NCBI GenBank assembly: GCA_030248215.1
Contig: JASANG010002567.1
Location: forward strand, 1 to 64,000
Reading direction: 5' to 3'
Length of the DNA stretch: 64,000 bases
Origin: Enoplolaimus lenunculus
Lineage: Eukaryota; Nematoda; Enoplea; Enoplida; Thoracostomopsidae
Of this stretch, positions 60,067 through 64,000 are shown one piece after another. The notes beneath the pieces were generated by a model. That model ran no database searches. It worked only from the letters and a program-made list of their open reading frames with translations, and was not told the DNA's origin. The position numbers were made by a program, and so were the translations under genes. The stretch's first letter is position 1, and every line of letters starts with the position of its first letter.

Positions 60067-61114
60067 AAAAGCGTGTCGTTATTTGTGTAAAATTTGTAGC
60101 AGAATTGTGTTATTTTTTAAGAGAAAATTGTCTTGAATTCAGTAAAAGATTAATATTGTGTCATCAGCAAGTGCATTTGATACGCTAGAATATGGCTGTA
60201 TTTTAGAAGCTAAAGTATTAAATTAATACTCGAATAAAATTATTTTCAAGACGAGATACCCGATTGGCTGAAAAATTAAATAGAAATAAACGAATATTGC
60301 CAAGTATATTTTGCAACTGCAACAGGCCATAATTAATGTTGTTTCGCGACTCAAAATGCAATTCGGACCGTCAGCTGATTTATTATGTCGTTCGCATAAA
60401 ACCACTGCGTCGTTGTTAAAGGTTCAGGTGTTATTTGAGTAGCGAAAATGAATGTTATTTCGAGGTTAAGAAAGATGTATTGGTTGTTACAATAACATAG
60501 ACCAGAAGTTTTGTCGGCGTGCTTGGCACACCAAATTTGTAAGAAGGTTGCAATTAGGTTCTGGTTCCTGGTTTGGGGGACACTTTTTCCTCACATAGCA
60601 GTAAAATCTGTGATTTTCAGTGTAAAACACCGTTTCTGCATATTTTTAATTAGGTTAGCTATAAATCAGTAGTGATAAATTTTACAAACACTTTACACTA
60701 AAAAACCAAATCTACTCACAAAAATCGTCAAGAATTTGGTTAAATATTTATGACTCAATTTTAAATACAAATATCCTTTCGTCAGCTCCAGCTGCTTTAG
60801 TGATAAAACAATGCAAATTTATACAAAAAATTTTACGCGACAGCATTTCGAATATCCGCAGGATATCCGGATGTCTGGATACATATTTCTTTTCGGAGAC
60901 ATAACCGGATATTTTTCACATCCGGATATCTGGCTCCATTTTATATAACTAAGATATTTGTTGTTTTACACTAAAAACTGACTTTTATATGTCATTTACT
61001 ATTTCTTATAAGTACAAAACTTTCTCTGGCGGCGGAAAGAAACCCAGAAGAGTATGTATTGACAAAAATGCCAGATATTGATGTTAGTACTGCCAGTTTT
61101 ACAAATTTCAAATT
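60067..61114. other. Intergenic, no gene seen
   Basis: AT-rich. A cluster of ATCCGGATATCCGG-type words near 60850-60940 belongs to the CCGG repeat family. No supported ORF. Confidence 0.4.
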
Positions 61115-61557
61115 GTACTGTAGTGATCCGAATAAGAGGGTGTAATAAAAGGGAGTCCCCATTTTGAGTCCCAATCAATCGCAGTCCGTATTCGTAATAA
61201 GAGTCCGTAAACAGATAGAGTCCCTGAACCCTAATTAGAGTCCATAAATGTCAATTATCCCTAATTGTAACGCATAAATGACTCCAGGACCAAATAAAGT
61301 TGAGTTCGAAACTTTATAGCATACTTAAGTATTGAAAGTACATTCCAAAGTATAACCTTGGATTATCAATCCAGCTATTGGTCCAAAACAAACAATCGTT
61401 TAATTCAACGGATGTTTACAATACCGGATATATCAGTAACGAAGGGCGGCAGATGGCCGGTTAAAATAAATAACAGTCCGTAACCGAATAACAGAGGGCA
61501 CTCTCTGGAGAGGCCAAATCTATATCGCCCCCTCCTCTTATTCGGGTCACTACAGTA
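61115..61557. mobile_element. CTGTAGTGAC MITE at a TA site
   Basis: TA-CTGTAGTGATCCGAATAAG to TTATTCGGGTCACTACAG-TA, about 440 bases. Oriented opposite to the copy at 61800, judging by the interior TTATTTATTTTAACC block. Confidence 0.75.
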
Positions 61558-61799
61558 GATGACGTTGAAATTTCATCTCTAAAAGAATTCTACAGCAAAA
61601 CAGATAGAAATATTGTATTTATTTGCGAAAATAATATCCGAAACTTCAAGTCAGGTATTAATATATGAAACATATATACGATCATTAAGTACAAGATCTG
61701 TTTTAAGCGGCACGCTCTTGATGCAGGACGGTGATAGCAGTCACTGAGGCTGTGTTCCAATCCTAACTTAAAATTAGTTGCGTGCAAGCAAAAGCGTAT

Positions 61800-62228
61800 T
61801 ACTGTAGTGACCCGAATAAGAGAGGAGGGGACTGATATATATTTGGCCTCTACAGAGGATACCCCCCCTTGTTATTCGGTTACGGACTGTTATTTATTTT
61901 TAACCCACGCTCCGCTGTCCTTCGTTAATGATATTGCAACTTTCCGTTGAATTAAACGTTTTGGGCGATAATGCAAGGTTATACTTAGGAATGTACTTTC
62001 AAAATTTAAGTATATACGCTTTAAAGTTTAGAACTCAAAATATTTGGGCCTGGAGTCTTTTATGCGCTACAATTATAGGGATAATTGATATTTATGGGTT
62101 CTAATTAGGGTTTAGGGACTCTATTCGCTTACGGACTCTTAATAAGGAGACGGACTCATATTGATTGGTACTCAAAATGAAGACACCCTCTTATTACCCC
62201 GCCCCCTGTTATTCGGGTCACTACAGTA
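61800..62228. mobile_element. CTGTAGTGAC MITE at a TA site
   Basis: TA-CTGTAGTGACCCGAATAAG to TATTCGGGTCACTACAG-TA. The best-preserved copy in the window. Confidence 0.8.
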
Positions 62229-64000
62229 TACGTATATAGTATGACACTTGTCCCGAATCACACGTTAAACCTGGAAATGCAAGAATGCTTCCTGTTATTA
62301 GCCATAGTCGAAAGTGGACTCTGTCGAGAACGAAATGTAACTTTTGTCGTTCAGAACCTGGATGTTATAAAACTTGTAAATAAAACAAAAATCTAAGTTC
62401 ATATAGATTTTTAAGACTAATCTCATATTTCTATGTTGCAATTTTTGCAGCAACAACAAACCTCCGTTGTGTTTCAATTAAAACTGAACCGAACCGAATT
62501 TTAGTTTCGCAACTTTTCAATTTGAATTTTTAATTTGAACGATGGAAATTTTAAAATCCCAGATATCTAAAATTGTTCCGACCTTTGAAGCCGGATTTTT
62601 ACTGTCAAAATAATTTGTAAAACTTTTAGTTTTATTTTTCAACTCTCATGAGAATTTTAGACCTAAAAATTCGCCAGCCAAACGTCCTTTGAAAGCGGAT
62701 TTTTACAGTAAATAAATTTTAAAACTTTTCAATTTTTGAGTACAAACAACAATTTGTGACCTAAAAATAATTAGATCCGAATATAAATTCAAAATGTATA
62801 GCAGGAAGCTGACTATCCTCATATCGTTTAAAGTTATGATGGTCACTTTTGAACCGAACGAAAAGTATAGCTTTGACCGCGCCCGGTATGAATCCGCCCA
62901 GAGTCTTCATACACAGATGGCTAGGCTACGTACGCTCCGGATACAATACGCAGACATAAATGAACCAGAGTATGGCGCAAATCAACTGAAGCTACGAAAT
63001 ACAAGTCAAATACAGTTGAGACAGACATTAATTTTTACCAGAAACCGATATCCAGTTACGACACCACGATAGTTGAACATACTTTGATGAATATGTCTCA
63101 AGTACCTGAGCCCATAAGAAATCTTCTGCAATTCTATAGTTTCACTGCACTGCAAATTCCAAGTATAAGCTACTTAAATAACTCAACTAGAAAGTTAGTT
63201 ATTTCTGAGTTAACAGTATACATTAACCGCTATGGGTGGCGTTGTTTCGTACGCTGAGTTAGTTGATTCCGAGTGAGTTGAATTTATTAACCCAGAATGA
63301 GTTTTATGAACTTAGAATTCTGAGTTCTGAAAGGCCTAACTCAGACTAAAAGATTCAATGCATTCTGAGTTAAAATCAACTCGCTGGAATTTACAGTTTA
63401 AGTGGAATTGAAAGAAAAAGAAATGTATTTGTTTTTAGACCCACTTAAATTTACTGATTATCAGTTACTTAAAATAAGAAAGATGTAATCTAAATTTTGC
63501 TGATAAATCTTAAAACAATGCAAGTTCATAACTAAAATAACGACACAAAATGGCGAATAAAGTTAAAACAAAGCAGTTTTAAGCTATTCACACTATAAAC
63601 ATTCGTTAACTTTCAGCTGATTGACTCTTAAAATAAGCGACATTAAAATATTTAAAACAACGGGTTGCTGTAAATATGATTCGCTTAAAATATAAAAATG
63701 TTTGTGTTATTTTTAACAAGTAATTTGTGAAATCAAACTTAAAATTTGTCATCTCCTGTAAAAATGGCCAAATTAATAGATATTTTAATTCTTTTGTGTT
63801 TTGTACCATTGAAAACTATGGATGATTTTAAATTTATAACGCGTCTTTTGTTAGCCTTGAGGCATATTTTAACGGATCTTAACGTTAGGTTTACTGCACA
63901 AGCAGCTTAATATAGATAGGAGCTGCATGCGACCTGCGGGTAAATGCGGCCGGGTAAGAAAATTTTGCCACAGATATAACTGCGGGTAAACAATGATAAA
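62229..64000. other. Intergenic, with an unsupported ORF and a GAGTTA repeat cluster
   Basis: An ATG-initiated 92-codon ORF at 62794-63072 (+) has no recognisable motif and no nearby splice or poly(A) support. From 63170 to 63400, CTGAGTTA/TAACTCAG-type words recur in both orientations, probably a decayed foldback element. The remainder is plain AT-rich sequence. Confidence 0.35.

Noticed and set aside
62794-63072. 92-codon ORF as a gene
   Set aside because: No motif, no homology by eye, no splice or poly(A) context; length is within chance expectation.

Overview
The window is animal nuclear DNA: AT-rich, intron-rich and gene-poor, with GT-AG introns, AATAAA poly(A) signals and many small non-autonomous DNA elements. 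Many of these elements carry short arrays of TTAGGC, the telomere repeat of nematodes. Together with an ALP/Enigma (ZASP, nematode alp-1-like) muscle gene, this suggests a nematode or close relative with an expanded, repeat-rich genome. The species cannot be named from this sequence.

Layout. Positions 49-8151 form one giant inverted repeat of about 3 kb per arm, bounded by TTAA, followed by a 570-bp tract of almost only A and C. Positions 12163-17546 (+) hold five exons of an unrecognised gene with a galectin-like beta-strand pattern. Positions 22473-46594 (+) hold a nearly complete ALP/Enigma/ZASP gene: an N-terminal PDZ domain, a Q/R-rich helical region, a ZASP-like motif, LIM1, a hub exon, and then a choice of three alternative terminal exons or a path to LIM2-LIM4. 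One terminal exon is 4.2 kb with a long polyglutamine tract. All exon phases agree, and the four predicted isoforms are 687, 803, 2042 and 919 aa. Positions 53600-48296 (-) hold a diverged second copy of the galectin-like gene, with the same exon order and an identical 86-bp first recognised exon. A small cysteine-bearing, possibly secreted ORF lies at 60066-59581 (-).

The rest is intergenic or intronic DNA full of short inverted-repeat elements. At least six families are visible: (A/B/C) GGCC-ended elements of 150-250 bp with TTAGGC arrays and 8-bp target duplications; CACTGCAAAAAA elements; CTGTAGTGAC elements at TA sites; CTATTCACACGTG elements at TTAA sites; tRNA-like elements ending in CCCTTTCTCAC; and GC-rich GACGG foldbacks. 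No transposase or reverse transcriptase was found, so all appear to depend on enzymes encoded elsewhere.

The ALP/Enigma product would be expected at muscle Z-disc or dense-body attachment sites, binding alpha-actinin through the PDZ domain and ZASP-like motif. The alternative 3' ends would vary the LIM and disordered content. Several elements sit directly against its splice sites. All gene models come from reading splice signals and codon phase by eye; there is no transcript evidence.
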